Assembly: GCA_032622095.1 (NCBI GenBank)
Contig: CP136062.1
Coordinates: 159,396,875 to 159,460,874 of the forward strand
Direction of reading: 5' to 3'
From: Siphonodentalium dalli
Taxonomy: Eukaryota; Mollusca; Scaphopoda; Gadilida; Siphonodentaliidae
Length of the DNA: 64,000 bases
A model generated the notes under the pieces. It was not told the origin of the DNA, did no database searches, and worked only from the letters and a program-made list of their open reading frames with translations. Shown piece after piece: positions 1-11,931 of the stretch (position 1 is its first letter; each line of letters starts with the position of its first letter). A program made the translations under genes and the position numbers.

Positions 1-855
1 AAGACGAAAGCGTAATGTTTTGGACTCGCGCAGGATTGACTTAATAAATCATCGGGTTTCAATATAAAGAGAAATTGTTCTTGTCAACTTTTGCCAAGGG
101 TGCTATGGAGTATTTTGGGCTGGTTTTGTCATGATACACTTTTCGATTTAAATACATTTACAAAAGTGGCTTTTTCGCTAAATGTATATAAATATAAGGA
201 TTAACTGTCATGTGGACTGTTTTATGGAGATGTAACCTTGAGGTAAGTGGTCATAACTTGTGTAAAACCATAATATAACATCATACCCCCATATATTATA
301 ATGAAGAATAAAGCAGTCACAAATATTCCAGCCCAATGAAAACAAATGTTGATATGCAGTGTGGTCCACTCAAGAAGGGAACAATCAACTGGAATTAGGC
401 CACAGTGTTAAGAGATATGGTGGTCAGCTTTAACGTGGTTATGAAACCATGACCCAGAACTCATCACAGCCCTATTGTTCACTGATCAACAGGCATGGCA
501 TGAACATTCTCAAATATAGCACATTATTTATGGGTAGTTGCCATTCTAATCCAAAATAACCATTAAATTTCATGAATCAAGAAAAACTAAGTCTCCTCTC
601 GTGATCTTCAGGTATGAACTGCACTTTTGAAAACAAAAATCTATTTTACAAAAGTTCTTGGTACCGGAAAACAGCTTTTGAGAAAATCACCATTAGCTCA
701 ACATTATGACACAAATGAAGCTTCCTCTCATATATACAAGCCAATAAGTTATTTGGTGGTTGGATTGTTGTTGTTGAAATTACTATTTCAGCAGTAACTG
801 TTCTCGGTAAAAAGAAAACAACATTTTCAAGCACTCAAATGATTTAAAATCCATT
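1..855. other. Unrecognised left flank
   Basis: AT-rich sequence with only short chance open frames. I see no domain, splice-site pair, RNA gene or repeat that recurs elsewhere in the window. It ends at the 6-bp target copy GTTATG (856-861) of the foldback element that follows. Confidence 0.6.
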
Positions 856-861
856 GTTATG

Positions 862-2157
862 AGTAGTATGGATGGCTTGTTACCCCCACATCTAAATATA
901 GATTTTTTGGGGGTAAAATTGTTTGTACTAAAATATTCCCAAAAAAAAAAAATTCCAAACCCAAAATATTTTTTCAAAATTTTCAAAAAAAAAAAGTTTT
1001 AATCTAAAAAATTTATAATGAGTTTTCGGTTTCGGATAATCTCGGTATTAAATGTCGAATGTTTTTTAAATTATTTGCGTGTTATATCTTTTGTTATTTT
1101 TGTTCAACCAAATTTTAAATATTTTAATTTTATTAATCGATGTTTAGAAATAGCTTTATACCAATTATATGTGTATGGACAGGTCCGAGTCGCTGTAATT
1201 TTGGACATTGTCACCATCGGTATGAATGCATACATTCCAGTGTTTATCAATCAGACGCAGTCCATACATCATATAATTGTCATACCTGAAATAATTTGAC
1301 ACCATTACTCTTACATGAATAATAAAGAGCGTTTATTCTTTACTTCTCTATCCCGATGAAGTTATTGAGTATATGACAGGTGTGCATTATCGCGAATTAT
1401 TGGAAGTATTGAGATGTTGTACTATTTTGAAAGCAGTCACGATCGGACTCAAAAATTTCAAAAACTTCAAAAATTTCAAAAATTTCAAAAATTTCAAAAA
1501 CTTCAAAAATTTCAAAAATTTCAAAAATTTCAAAAATTTCAAAAATTTCAAAAATTTCAAAAAACTTCAAAAATTTCAAAAACTTTACAAATTTCAATAT
1601 AATGAAGATGACGAGCAACCAATTTTCGACTGGCCTGAGGTATTACGTTATGGAATGAATAACAACAGCGGATCAGAATGCATACATATAGTACGTCACT
1701 TGGACATTTTATCAGTTTATCACGTGATCACTAAATGTGGCAATCGGGTATCCACCGATGCCTTCAATGTATTATTTATAATAAATGGACTCATTGATCT
1801 CACGTAAATAATACTCTTAGTTGTTCCAATAAAATAGTTATCAAATTCGATCACCAATAGATTTGACTGTGGAATATAATGACCTTTAACTTATTTATCG
1901 ATCTAAAGGGACACTCATTGTGAATGAATGTTAACAATACAAGCGCACGAATGAAGAGCGTTGAACATATACGAAATTACTACACGAAATCATAGTGTTA
2001 TACTGTCTTGCATGTACACACGCTATGCCACCATTAAAGGCGGACAATCCACTCACGGTGTGACAACAGATACAGACATAGGCATAGTGTTATACAGTCT
2101 TCTATGTACCCACGCTATGACACCATTAAAGTACATTGGATGTTAGGTCTATAACTC
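862..2157 (+). repeat. Left terminal inverted repeat of the first foldback
   Basis: Reverse-complement match to 5588-6924, including a 93-codon open frame (1018-1299) that is identical in the right arm. That identity is explained by arm homogenisation or young age and is not evidence for a protein. The inner boundary is near the motif GGATGTTAGGTCTAT. Confidence 0.85.
1449..1605 (+). repeat. 9-bp minisatellite in left TIR
   Basis: About 16 tandem copies of a CAAAAATTT-type 9-mer with occasional C variants. It produces Phe-Lys-Asn or Phe-Gln-Lys repeats in all frames, so the open frames across it are artefacts. Equivalent arrays with different copy numbers are at 4071-4237 and 6148-6337. Confidence 0.9.
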
Positions 2158-2362
2158 TTGACTATGACTCTTGTCACTTTAACATTCCACACCATGCGTG
2201 CATTATCCCCCTTTAATTATGTCATAGCGTTGGAACATAGAAGACTGTATAACACTATGTCTATGTCTGTATATGTTGTCACATCGTGAGTGTATTGTCC
2301 ACCTTTAATGGTGTCGTAGCGTGTGTACATATAAGACTGTATAACACTATGTCTATGTGTTG
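1975..2362. repeat. Imperfect ~150-bp inverted repeat (hairpin)
   Basis: 1975-2140 and 2214-2362 are imperfect reverse complements. Both carry the modules CATAGTGTTATACTGTCTT and ACACGCTATG(C/A)CACCATTAAAG. The spacer is about 70 bp and spans the inner edge of the left TIR. Partial copies recur in inverted form at 3522-3707 and 5603-5788. Confidence 0.75.
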
Positions 2363-3209
2363 GAACATTTAAGAAAGATGTGAAATATAAATGTCAAGAC
2401 TCAGTTCATTCGTGTAGTAATTTCGTATCAGTTAAACGCTCTTCATTCGTATGAGTAATTACCAACAGGTAAGTTGCACTATTTTTTGAAAGCAATCAAG
2501 ATGGCGTACCTCGGTGTGACATTTTCATTAAATTACAATAACCCTCGGTTGTGTTGTGTGTGCATGCATGTAGTCAACTAACCCAGAGTGACTTAATTCA
2601 CAATGAAGTAGACTGCTGCAGATGCGATATGTATTGTTTATCCAGAGCTTAAGTGTGTAAACATCACATTTTGCTCGTCACGCTACGGCGGCGGTTGTTG
2701 TTGTTGTTATTGTTGTTGTTCCTCTTTCTCAAAAGTTACGAACGATTAATAGAATACCAGCATCGAATGAAAACATCACCCATACATAACATGATCATGA
2801 AGAAAATGGTCAAACTGACCAAACACGGATATAATAATGAAGGGGCTGTAGATTCAGACAACGTTAGAGTGGTATTGTAGCTTCTGCTCTATGAGCGGTA
2901 CTTTGGCTATGTATCTGCCCTATGGGGCGGTACTTTAGCTTTGTATCACAATCGATTTCATCATGTCACCAGGTTACACATATCTATATAATAGAGTGCT
3001 CATATTGAAATCACTCATAATTACATTGACATTTGGATAGGTAGGTTGTATTGTAGACACACGAATTAAATTTGTCTGGCCATGAATGCCAATTCACCAT
3101 GATAGTTATCGATGTCAATAATGCGTTTCGTTGAGATCTTGATTGAGTTGATGACAATATTCTGACAAAATTTCTTTTCGATCTATAAAAATGCTGCTTT
3201 TTATTATCG

Positions 3210-3495
3210 ACATGATCACTTGCTCACTTGCTCATTTGCTCATTTGTATTGCTCATTTGCTCATTTTTATTGCTCATTTGCTCATTTTTATTGCTCATTT
3301 GCTCATTTGTATTGCTCATTTTTTTGCTCATTTGCTCATTTTTTTGCTCATTTGCTCATTTGTATTGCTCATTTGCTCATTTTCTTGCTCATTTGCTCAT
3401 TTTCTTGCTCATTTGCTCATTTTCTTGCTCATTTGCTCATTTTTATTGCTCATTTGCTCATTTTTTTGCTCATTTTTTGCTCATTTGCTGATTGA
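3210..3495 (+). repeat. TTGCTCAT-type minisatellite, copy 1
   Basis: Alternating short modules of TTGCTCAT separated by T, TTTTA, TGTA or TTTC spacers. It is open in all three forward frames because stop codons are absent from the unit, so the 87-120 codon frames here are not genes. Confidence 0.9.
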
Positions 3496-4070
3496 TTGGT
3501 GCATACTCAAGAGTCATAGACCTAACATCCAATGTACTTTAATGGTGTCATAGCGTGGGTACATAGAATACTGTATAACACTATGCCTATGTCTGTATCT
3601 GTTGTCACACCGTGAGTGGATTGTCCGCCTTTAATGATGGCATAGCGTGTGTACATGCAAGACAGTATAACACTATGATTTCGTGTAGTAATTTCGTATA
3701 TGTTCAACGCTCTTCATTCGTGCGCTTGTATTGTTAACATTCATTCACAATGAGTGTCCCTTTAGATCGATAAATAAGTTAAAGGTCATTATATTCCACA
3801 GTCAAATCTATTGGTGATCGAATTTGATAACTATTTTATTGGAACAACTAAGAGTATTATTTACGTGAGATCAATGAGTCCAATTATTATAAATAATACA
3901 TTGAAGGCATCGGTGGATACCCGATTGCCACATTTAGTGATCACATGATAAACTGATAAAATGTCCAAGTGACGTACTATATGTATGCATTCTGATCCGC
4001 TGTTGTTATTCATTCCATAACGTAATACCTCAGGCCAGTCGAAAATTGGTTGCTCGTCATCTTCATTATA

Positions 4071-4237
4071 TTGAAATTTTTGAAGTTTTTGAAATTTTTG
4101 AAGTTTTTTGAAATTTTTGAAATTTTTGAAGTTTTTGAAATTTTTGAAGTTTTTGAAAATTTTGAAGTTTTTGACATTTTTGAAATTTTTGAAGTTTTTG
4201 AAATTTTTGAAGTTTTTGACATTTTTGAAATTTCTTG
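4071..4237 (-). repeat. 9-bp minisatellite in the inner truncated TIR copy
   Basis: Inverted version of the 1449-1605 array, about 18 units, cut off at the duplication junction where the sequence resumes with CTTGACTATGACTCTTG. Confidence 0.88.
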
Positions 4238-5292
4238 ACTATGACTCTTGTCACTTTAACATTCCACACCATGCGTGCATTATCCCCCTTTAATTATGTC
4301 ATAGCGTTGGAACATAGAAGACTGTATAACACTATGTCTATGTCTGTATATGTTGTCACATCGTGAGTGTATTGTCCACCTTTAATGGTGTCGTAGCGTG
4401 TGTACATATAAGACTGTATAACACTATGTCTATGTCTATGTGTTGGAACATTTAAGAAAGATGTGAAATATAAATGTCAAGACTCAGTTCATTCGTGTAG
4501 TAATTTCGTATCAGTTAAACGCTCTTCATTCGTATGAGTAATTACCAACAGGTAAGTTGCACTATTTTTTGAAAGCAATCAAGATGGCGTACCTCGGTGT
4601 GACATTTTCATTAAATTACAATAACCCTCGGTTGTGTTGTGTGTGCATGCATGTAGTCAACTAACACAGAGTGACTTAATTCACAATGAAGTAGACTGCT
4701 GCAGATGCGATATGTATTGTTTATCCAGAGCTTAAGTGTGTAAACATCACATTTTGCTCGTCACGCTACGGCGGCGGTTGTTGTTGTTGTTATTGTTGTT
4801 GTTCCTCTTTCTCAAAAGTTACGAACGATTAATAGAATACCAGCATCGAATGAAAACATCACCCATACATAACATGATCATGAAGAAAATGGTCAAACTG
4901 ACCAAACACGGATATAATAATGAAGGGGCTGTAGTTTCAGACAACGTTAGAGTGGTATTGTAGCTTCTGCTCTATGAGCGGTACTTTAGCTATGTATCTG
5001 CCCTATGGGGCGGTACTTTAGCTTTGTATCACAATCGATTTCATCATGTCACCAGGTTACACATATCTATATAATAGAGTGCTCATATTGAAATCACTCA
5101 TAATTACATTGACATTTGGATAGGTAGGTTGTATTGTAGACACACGAATTAAATTTGTCTGGCCATGAATGCCAATGCACCATGATAGTTATCGATGTCA
5201 ATAATGCGTTTCGTTGAGATCTTGATTGAGTTGATGACAATATTCTGACAAAATTTCTTTTCGATCTATAAAAATGCTGCTTTTTATTATCG

Positions 5293-5577
5293 ACATGATC
5301 ACTTGCTCACTTGCTCATTTGCTCATTTTTATTGCTCATTTGCTCATTTTTATTGCTCATTTGCTCATTTGTATTGCTCATTTGCTCATTTTTTTGCTCA
5401 TTTTTTTGCTCATTTGCTCATTTTTTGCTCATTTGCTCATTTGTATTGCCCATTTGCTCATTTTCTTGCTCATTTGCTCATTTTCTTGCTCATTTGCTCA
5501 TTTTCTTGCTCATTTGCTAATTTTTATTGCTCATTTGCTCATTATTTTGCTCATTTTTTGCTCATTTGCTCATTGAT
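5293..5577 (+). repeat. TTGCTCAT-type minisatellite, copy 2
   Basis: Second copy of the 3210-3495 array inside the duplicated block. It differs by small indels and point changes, such as CCCATTTG and GCTAATTT, so the two arrays have begun to diverge. Confidence 0.9.
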
Positions 5578-5587
5578 TGGTGCATAC

Positions 5588-6810
5588 TCATGAGTCATAG
5601 ACCTAACATCCAATGTACTTTAATGGTGTCATAGCGTGGGTACATAGAAGACTGTATAACACTATGCCTATGTCTGTATCTGTTGTCACACCGTGAGTGG
5701 ATTGTCCGCCTTTAATGATGGCATAGCGTGTGTACATGCAAGACAGTATAACACTATGATTTCGTGTAGTAATTTCGTATATGTTCAACGCTCTTCATTC
5801 GTGCGTTTGTATTGTTAACATTCATTCACAATGAGTGTCCCTTTAGATCGATAAATAAGTTAAAGGTCATTATATTCCACAGTCAAATTTATTGGTGATC
5901 GAATTTGATAACTATTTTATTGGAACAACTAAGAGTATTATTTACGTGAGATCAATGAGTCCAATTATTATAAATAATACATTGAAGGCATCGGTGGATA
6001 CCCGATTGCCACATTTAGTGATCACATGATAAACTGATAAAATGTCCAAGTGACGTACTATATGTATGCATTCTGATCCGCTGTTGTTATTCATTCCATA
6101 ACGTAATACCTCAGGCCAGTCGAAAATTGGTTGCTCGTCATCTTCATTATATTGAAATTTGTGAAGTTTTTGAAATTTTTGAAGTTTTTTGAAATTTTTG
6201 AAATTTTTGAAATTTTTGAAATTTTTGAAATTTTTGAAATTTTTGAAGTTTTTGAAATTTTTGAAATTTTTGAAATTTTTGAAGTTTTTGAAGTTTTTGA
6301 AATTTTTGAAATTTTTGAAGTTTTTGAAATTTTTGAGTCCGATCGTGACTGCTTTCAAAATAGTACAACATCTCAATACTTCCAATAATTCGCGATAATG
6401 CACACCTGTCATATACTCAATAACTTCATCGGGATAGAGAAGTAAAGAATAAACGCTCTTTATTATTCATGTAAGAGTAATGGTGTCAAATTATTTCAGG
6501 TATGACAATTATATGATGTATGGACTGCGTCTGATTGATAAACACTGGAATGTATGCATTCATACCGATGGTGACAATGTCCAAAATTACAGCGACTCGG
6601 ACCTGTCCATACACATATAATTGGTATAAAGCTATTTCTAAACATCGATTAATAAAATTAAAATATTTAAAATTTGGTTGAACAAAAATAACAAAAGATA
6701 TAACACGCAAATAATTTAAAAAACATTCGACATTTAATACCGAGATTATCCGAAACCGAAAACTCATTATAAATTTTTGAGATTAAAACTTTTTTTTTTT
6801 GAAAATTTTG

Positions 6811-6846
<36 letters not shown>

Positions 6847-6924
6847 GGAATATTTTAGTACAAACAATTTTACCCCCAAACAATCTATTTTTAGATGTGG
6901 GGGTAACAAGCCATCCATACTACT
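5588..6924 (-). repeat. Right terminal inverted repeat of the first foldback
   Basis: Reverse complement of 862-2157, with an expanded 9-bp minisatellite (6148-6337) and an expanded homopolymer of about 32 T (6813-6844). The outer end abuts the target copy GTTATG at 6925-6930. Confidence 0.85.
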
Positions 6925-7164
6925 GTTATGTTTGCTCTTAATAATTGTTCACATTATTTATACAAAGAACATAATATGTGAATTTCAAGATTTTTCACAA
7001 GAGTGATCCAGAGAAATTCTTTTTTTTTAAATGTCCTGCAAGTTGTGCACATGCCGGCGTTTGGCCCTCAACACATTGTATAAGCTGGAGAACTGCAAAC
7101 GTAGGATATTTTTCTACGGTATCCGATCCTAAAGGTTCACATGAAAGCTGCATAATCACAATTA

Positions 7165-7607
7165 ACGCTCCCAAATTACTATTTCCTTGGCTTCGGGGGT
7201 AAAAATAATTGATTTGAGTCGACGAACCCACCTTCAAAGCTCAGAGTGATTAGATCTCTATTTTTGTAATTCGTTATTTCTCGAGATGTGTAGTTATTGG
7301 CGGCCTGGTAAAAAGTCGTCAAACCGATGGTCTCGGACCAAACTGCGGATGAAGATGGATAACTCTAAAAACAAGTGGCTTTGGCGTTAGATATATTGAC
7401 AATCCGGCCATATTTCGTTGAACAAAATGTTGATAAATAACACGTTTTGGACAATTTTATAATATAGTTGACTCTGATTATCATTATTTTTGGGCAATTA
7501 ATCGATTCTGATAACTGAAGGGGCATTTCAAAATATGTTGTTGTTGTTGTTGTTGTTGTTGGAATCTGATGATATGGTGACCATCGAATCGGATTGAGTT
7601 CCTTTAA
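7165..7607. mobile_element. Diverged copy of the TTAA miniature element
   Basis: The right end CGGATTGAGTTCCT followed by TTAA (7604-7607) matches the end of the element at 10170-10648. The module GATGAAGATGGATAACTC (7348-7365) is shared with the copy at 55174-55430, and the block with CTTGGCTTCGGGGGT is shared with 10170-10648. The left end is diverged and placed approximately at TTAA 7162-7165. A (GTT)n microsatellite occupies 7539-7562. Confidence 0.55.
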
Positions 7608-8329
7608 ACTAAAACAGCAATTGAAACACTACACACAGCAGTGCAATGACATTTCAAGTCTGAATAACACGTACTTGAATGAAAGGGGTCGGTCCAAAAG
7701 TAAACATATAAATGCGCGCTCATATCGACTTTTATGATAAATTAAATAGTATGCATCAGTTGCTAACATGATGTCGATTTTAGCATTTCCCATTTGGAAC
7801 GTACCGTCGGCAACTCAACAAGACAACTGTTTACTTACTTTTAATCCCATCGCCAATATATGTAGTCATTTGTTATCAGATGATGGCTATACGCTAAACC
7901 AACGGATACACCCACAATAGGAAAATACACACAAAAATGGGACATCCTGTTTTTGCAAAAATATTCCACTTTCACCACACATCGGTCAAGCCACTCTTTT
8001 GTATTGGATATCCGTTCACGTATGAATTGTTGGCAAGGAACGCACTGACAAGTTTACAAAAGAAAATATTTGAAATGGACCAAAAGGTGTATGACAGTGT
8101 CTTCTAGCGTGTTTCTGTGGGTCCAATTTTTTAAATGTGAGAATATTTATAGGAAAAATTCAAACACTTGATTAATAGCCAAAAACAATGTCTTATCTGA
8201 ATAAACGGACATGACCCCAAAATTATATATACATAATTTGGTAAGATGCATTTCAAAACATACATTGGATTAAGTTTTTCGAACAAATTCGTCGATATAG
8301 CGCTGAAAATACGTGTTTTGCGAAAACCC
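7608..8329. other. Unrecognised intergenic stretch
   Basis: No sustained reading frame, no recognised repeat and no RNA-like fold were seen here. Confidence 0.5.
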
Positions 8330-8452
8330 TTATATATGCGAGTCACCCACAGGGCGCCTCGTATATATAAGAGAATGCATTACCTTGACATTGTAAGCCT
8401 GTGCATTCTCTTATATATGCAAGGCTCCCCATGGGAGACTCGCATATATTAG
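8330..8452. repeat. Inverted repeat with ~50-bp arms
   Basis: 8330-8379 and 8402-8452 are near-complementary: GCGAGTCACCCACAGGGCGC pairs with its counterpart ending GGGAGACTCGC, followed by TATATAAGAGAATGCA in both arms. The loop is about 22 bp. It could be the core of a small foldback element; no target duplication was identified. Confidence 0.75.
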
Positions 8453-8619
8453 ATAATACACTGGCACAGCTGGGTCTTTAATGTCCCGTCATGAAAGGGT
8501 TAAAGAAACAGTGTATTAAACGGAAATGGATCGTTAGAACCCGAAATTATGTATACATGTATATATGTACATATTGGGTGGGAGGTCTTGGGAGAGGTTT
8601 ATGGTCACTCTTTAAAATG

Positions 8620-9416
8620 ACTTATTCGAGAGGAAAAAAACGCTCTTTAAAAAAATGTTCTTTACATTTTTATTTTATTTCTGAATATCTCCGTTAATGG
8701 TGAAATAAATACAGGTTTGGGGTAGCTCTTTAAAACTAATTCTTCGAGAAAAAAAACGCTCTAAAAACGCTCTTTCAATTAAACATGTTTTTATTTCTGA
8801 ATATCTCCGTTACATATTTAGTCAATATAAACTAAGTATTTAAAGGTACGGTTGGCCTTGGCGGTGGGTATCCTGTGAAAATATTTCCACCCGTCAAAAA
8901 CCGCCACAAACAGAAAGAACATCAAAATGTAGACAGACTTTGTCCGTATATAAATAAGAAATATCGCATAAACAGTATGTCATTCTCATATGTTTAACCA
9001 TTGTTATGTAAACAAAAGCATAAAAAGTTGCTTTTCTGGTGTTTGTTTATATTATGATGGTAAACATAAAGAGCGTTCTTTGTTGGTGAATTCCTGATAT
9101 GGAACTAATAAAGAGCGTTTGTGCCATTTGTGTGTAATTAGCCAGTAGCATTGTGCTGTCCTATGAAACCCAATCAGGCTCTTTCTTAGGTAAAATATAG
9201 TAGGTATTTATGATAACATGCTGTTTACGCGATGGTCATGGTATATATGAACGAAACTGTATGCTTTTAATGTTTTTCTGTTTACGGTGTTTGGAACAAA
9301 TATGAATATTTTCGACAATTAAGGCCGCACGTGCCTTTAAAATAACTTCTTCGGATGAAAGAAAAACGCTCTTTAAAAGGTTTTTTAAATTTCTGAATAT
9401 CTCAGTTATTTATTCG
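8620..9416. repeat. Short dispersed repeats plus inverted fragment of the downstream tandem unit
   Basis: The module TTTCTGAATATCTCCGTTA recurs near 8680, 8800 and 9395, each after a GAAAAAAACGCTCTTT segment. 8844-9120 is a diverged reverse-complement relative of the macrorepeat at 53510-53790: it carries the inverted forms of the CGCTCTTT, TTTTGTTTACATAAC and TTTATGGCGGTTTTT modules in the same order. This shows the macrorepeat family also exists outside its array. Confidence 0.6.
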
Positions 9417-9498
9417 ATATAATCATTATGCTGTACCCGTGGCATGTTCAGTATTAAGGTTTATACAATATAACATAAGCCAATTACGTCGCATGTTA

Positions 9499-10819
9499 GG
9501 GTGGATACACACATGCATGTAATCTCTGTAATTATCGTGTATTTGGCGTTTTACATGGATCATACAGACCATGTAATATGTGTCCGTTGACAACCCAATC
9601 ATTGCGGCTATGTTTGACCACAGTGAGCCAAGCTCTGAGCGTGCAGAGAACCGTTGACTGAACGAAGTCGTCAGGCCGCTTAGAATAATTGTTCGCGCGA
9701 TAACCCAAATGTTGGACTTTCTGTTTAAATCATTGTCAGTCTTCTCTTGATTTTTATACCGATGATGGTCCCAGGAGTTCCACAACCCAGGGGCTATGAT
9801 TCCCAACATGGGGGCAATATTATCAGGATTTCCTGACGCAGGGGCTAAATATGACACCCGACTTGGGGCTGTATATGATCCCGAAAGCTACCAGACGGGG
9901 TGGCTAACTCTGAGCTATTTAAGTAAAACATTTATTGTACCTTCTTGCCCAGAGTATTCCGACCGATACATTCAACTAAGTCACTTAGCGATTTGAAGCT
10001 TTCGAAACCCCACGCCAAGCAAGCATCATGGTCGAAAATGCTCTATATCAAGCCTGTATACACCAGATGTGTCGCTTCTGTTGATGTGCATTAATAAAAT
10101 GTCAGATATCACACAGACTTAACTAATTTCCACATTCGTAAGAGAAGACATGTTTTGGACTGGCCTTAAAGGTACTCAATCCGATAAAACTCCTCTCAAT
10201 TACTATTTCAATGGCTTCGGGGGTCAAAAATATTTGATTCGAGTCGAGGAAGTCACCCATCAAAGCTCAGATTTGTTAGATATCGATTTTAGAAATCTAT
10301 TATTTTTCATTATCGGGAATTCTTTCTGGCCCAGAAGACAGTCAAAATTTCGTTAATATTACCACTTTATTATAGAGTTATCCATCCTTGTCTGTTTGAA
10401 TAGAGTTTTGGCTTAAAATCTCGAGCAGGTTACCAAATTGACGGCAGTTATTAGTACTCATCTCGAGCAATTAACAAATTTCAAAAATCAATATCTAATA
10501 ACTCTGAGCTTTGTTTGATGGGTTCCTCGACTCGAATCAAATATTTGTTATCCCCAAAGCCAAAGAAATAGTAATATAGGACCCTCTGATCGGATTGTTG
10601 TTGTTGGAATCTGTTGAGATGGGGACCCTCTTTACGGATTGAGTACCTTTAAATGTCCCGATAACAGAGAGTTTGATTTTGCTTATGACTACTCACTTGT
10701 CTGGCCTGGTAACAATGAACCGCTCGCGCGCAGGTGATTAATGTTGTCAATTATTGTTGTGGCCATGTAAAATACATGTATTTTACATACAGAGATTACA
10801 TGCATGTGTGTATCCACCC
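9499..10819. mobile_element. TWA-flanked DNA element, copy 1 (contains nested miniature element)
   Basis: It begins GGGTGGATACACACATGCAT and ends with the reverse complement, flanked by TTA on both sides (9496-9498, 10820-10822). After removing the nested insertion it is about 830 bp, matching the copy at 25950-26775. A 3-bp TWA target duplication with G-rich ends is typical of PIF/Harbinger; that class assignment is inference, since no transposase is present. A 143-codon minus-strand frame (9426-9857) overlaps the end and is not convincing as a gene. Confidence 0.8.
10170..10648. mobile_element. 479-bp TTAA miniature transposon nested in the TWA element
   Basis: Ends AGGTACTCAATCCG / CGGATTGAGTACCT with TTAA duplicated outside (10166-10169, 10649-10652). 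An inner inverted repeat pairs 10195-10300 with 10490-10590. The sister host element at 26606-26609 keeps the unoccupied site, reading CTGGCC-TTAA-ATGGCC, so the insertion and its 4-bp target are read directly. TTAA targets are characteristic of piggyBac-like transposases; a mobilising transposase is not in the window. Confidence 0.9.
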
Positions 10820-10822
10820 TTA

Positions 10823-11692
10823 CACTCTGTGAGTATTATCAAAATATTCAAATTGACGTACTATGTCACATTTGAGCGACAAAAACGTGTTTTAAAGTCA
10901 CAAAAAAAACCAATTTGAGCATGTCAGTCATTGTCAAAGCACAGACGTGGTTCAACCAATGTTAGATCTTAGTAAACGAAATGGTGTGTTGAAAAGATGT
11001 TTTTATCATAGCGGAATGGCGGGTTTTTTTTAAAATCAAATTTCGTCTTTCTGAAATTATATTTATGACAACTTAAGACTTTCGATGAAATATTATGGAA
11101 TTGATCTGGATTTGTTGACGAATATCTCTGGAATTATATGTCCGATCGGGACGGTTTTCTTTCTACGCGTATAGAGTAGCCTCTTGTGAGTGATGAATGA
11201 TGACAAATAGTGAATAATATTTTATTTTTTGTAAAGGAAAGTTTTATACCGAAGCTACTATTTTTAGAAGCTGTGTCCCTTTCCCAATATTAAATTATCT
11301 ATAATAAAACATTCATACCCCCAACCCCCTGTGAATATATATACAACAAATCATAAATTCAATTTCATTATGATTACCATGTTTTTTGCACGAGTGCGTT
11401 TTCACTAATCCATGACTCAACTTAACTCATTTGTTGCTTATATTATGTTGAGTATAACAGGAGATGGTCCAATAAATGACCGGATTTAGTGTACAGTGCC
11501 CCTTTAAATGGCCGGATTTAGTGTACAGTACCCCTTTCGACACTATTTTTTTTTTTTAGATGTGACGCTCAATTGTTCACTTGACTCTCAGGGCTGGTCA
11601 AATAGTATATATTCTGGTTTATACCACGATCGCCTATCTTACTATATAAATAGAGCCATCTGTTTAAATTTTACATTTAATCAACACCTGTT
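10823..11692. other. Gene-free stretch with a short tandem duplication
   Basis: Nothing recognised except a ~37-bp direct duplication at 11477-11535 (GGATTTAGTGTACAGT(G/A)CCCC twice) and a run of T at 11548-11558. Confidence 0.5.
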
Positions 11693-11931
11693 AGTGTAGG
11701 TAGTTAGTGACAAAAAATGCTCGGATCGATACAAGTCGGATAAAAGCGCCATTTTTTAGTATCTTGTAGGACAGCATCTCTAGTCTAGGAATTTTCTCAA
11801 GAACCAACATTTCGACCGACGTAGAGCCAAAAATTCCAGATGGCGTCCAAGATGGCCACCGGTTTGACGGTGGCACACCTAATAGATTTGCTTCTTGATT
11901 TGATATGGTAAACATAACGAATTCCTCAACA

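Larger units (their letters stand above)
2158..6337 (+). repeat. Internal 2.08-kb tandem duplication
   Basis: 2158-4237 and 4238-6337 are near-identical direct copies. Each holds a unique block, a TTGCTCAT minisatellite, and an inverted segment of the TIR ending in the 9-bp minisatellite. The duplication junction at ~4237 falls inside that minisatellite, which suggests unequal exchange or slippage between minisatellite arrays created the second copy. Confidence 0.8.
862..6924. mobile_element. 6.06-kb foldback element with long TIRs and 6-bp target duplication
   Basis: The ends are inverted copies: the left begins AGTAGTATGGATGGCTTG at 862 and the right finishes with its reverse complement at 6924. 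GTTATG lies immediately outside both ends (856-861 and 6925-6930), so the boundaries are exact. The TIRs are about 1.3 kb and contain a 9-bp minisatellite. The interior is a tandemly duplicated ~2.08-kb block (2158-4237 and 4238-6337). No transposase, integrase or polymerase frame is visible, so the element is non-autonomous. Known of families: 6-bp duplications, long TIRs and 5'-AG ends are described for Polinton/Maverick elements; assignment to a Polinton-derived family is inference from ends alone. A generic foldback element is the alternative. Confidence 0.85.

Noticed and set aside
1373-1807. 144-codon frame (and minus-strand twin near 5942-6412) as a repeat protein
   Set aside because: The bulk is the 9-bp minisatellite, which is open in every frame on both strands; flanks show no domain.
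2653-2880. 75-codon frame with a poly-Leu stretch, duplicated at 4736-4963, as a signal-peptide protein
   Set aside because: It starts at a non-ATG codon and the Leu run comes from a GTT microsatellite; the duplication is explained by the tandem block.
3191-3553. Ser/Phe/Ala/His/Leu/Ile-rich frames as membrane proteins
   Set aside because: They are translations of the TTGCTCAT minisatellite and occur in all three forward frames.
9426-9857. 143-codon minus-strand frame as a transposase
   Set aside because: No DDE-type motifs; it crosses the element boundary, and the sister copy (26084-26299) keeps only part of the frame.
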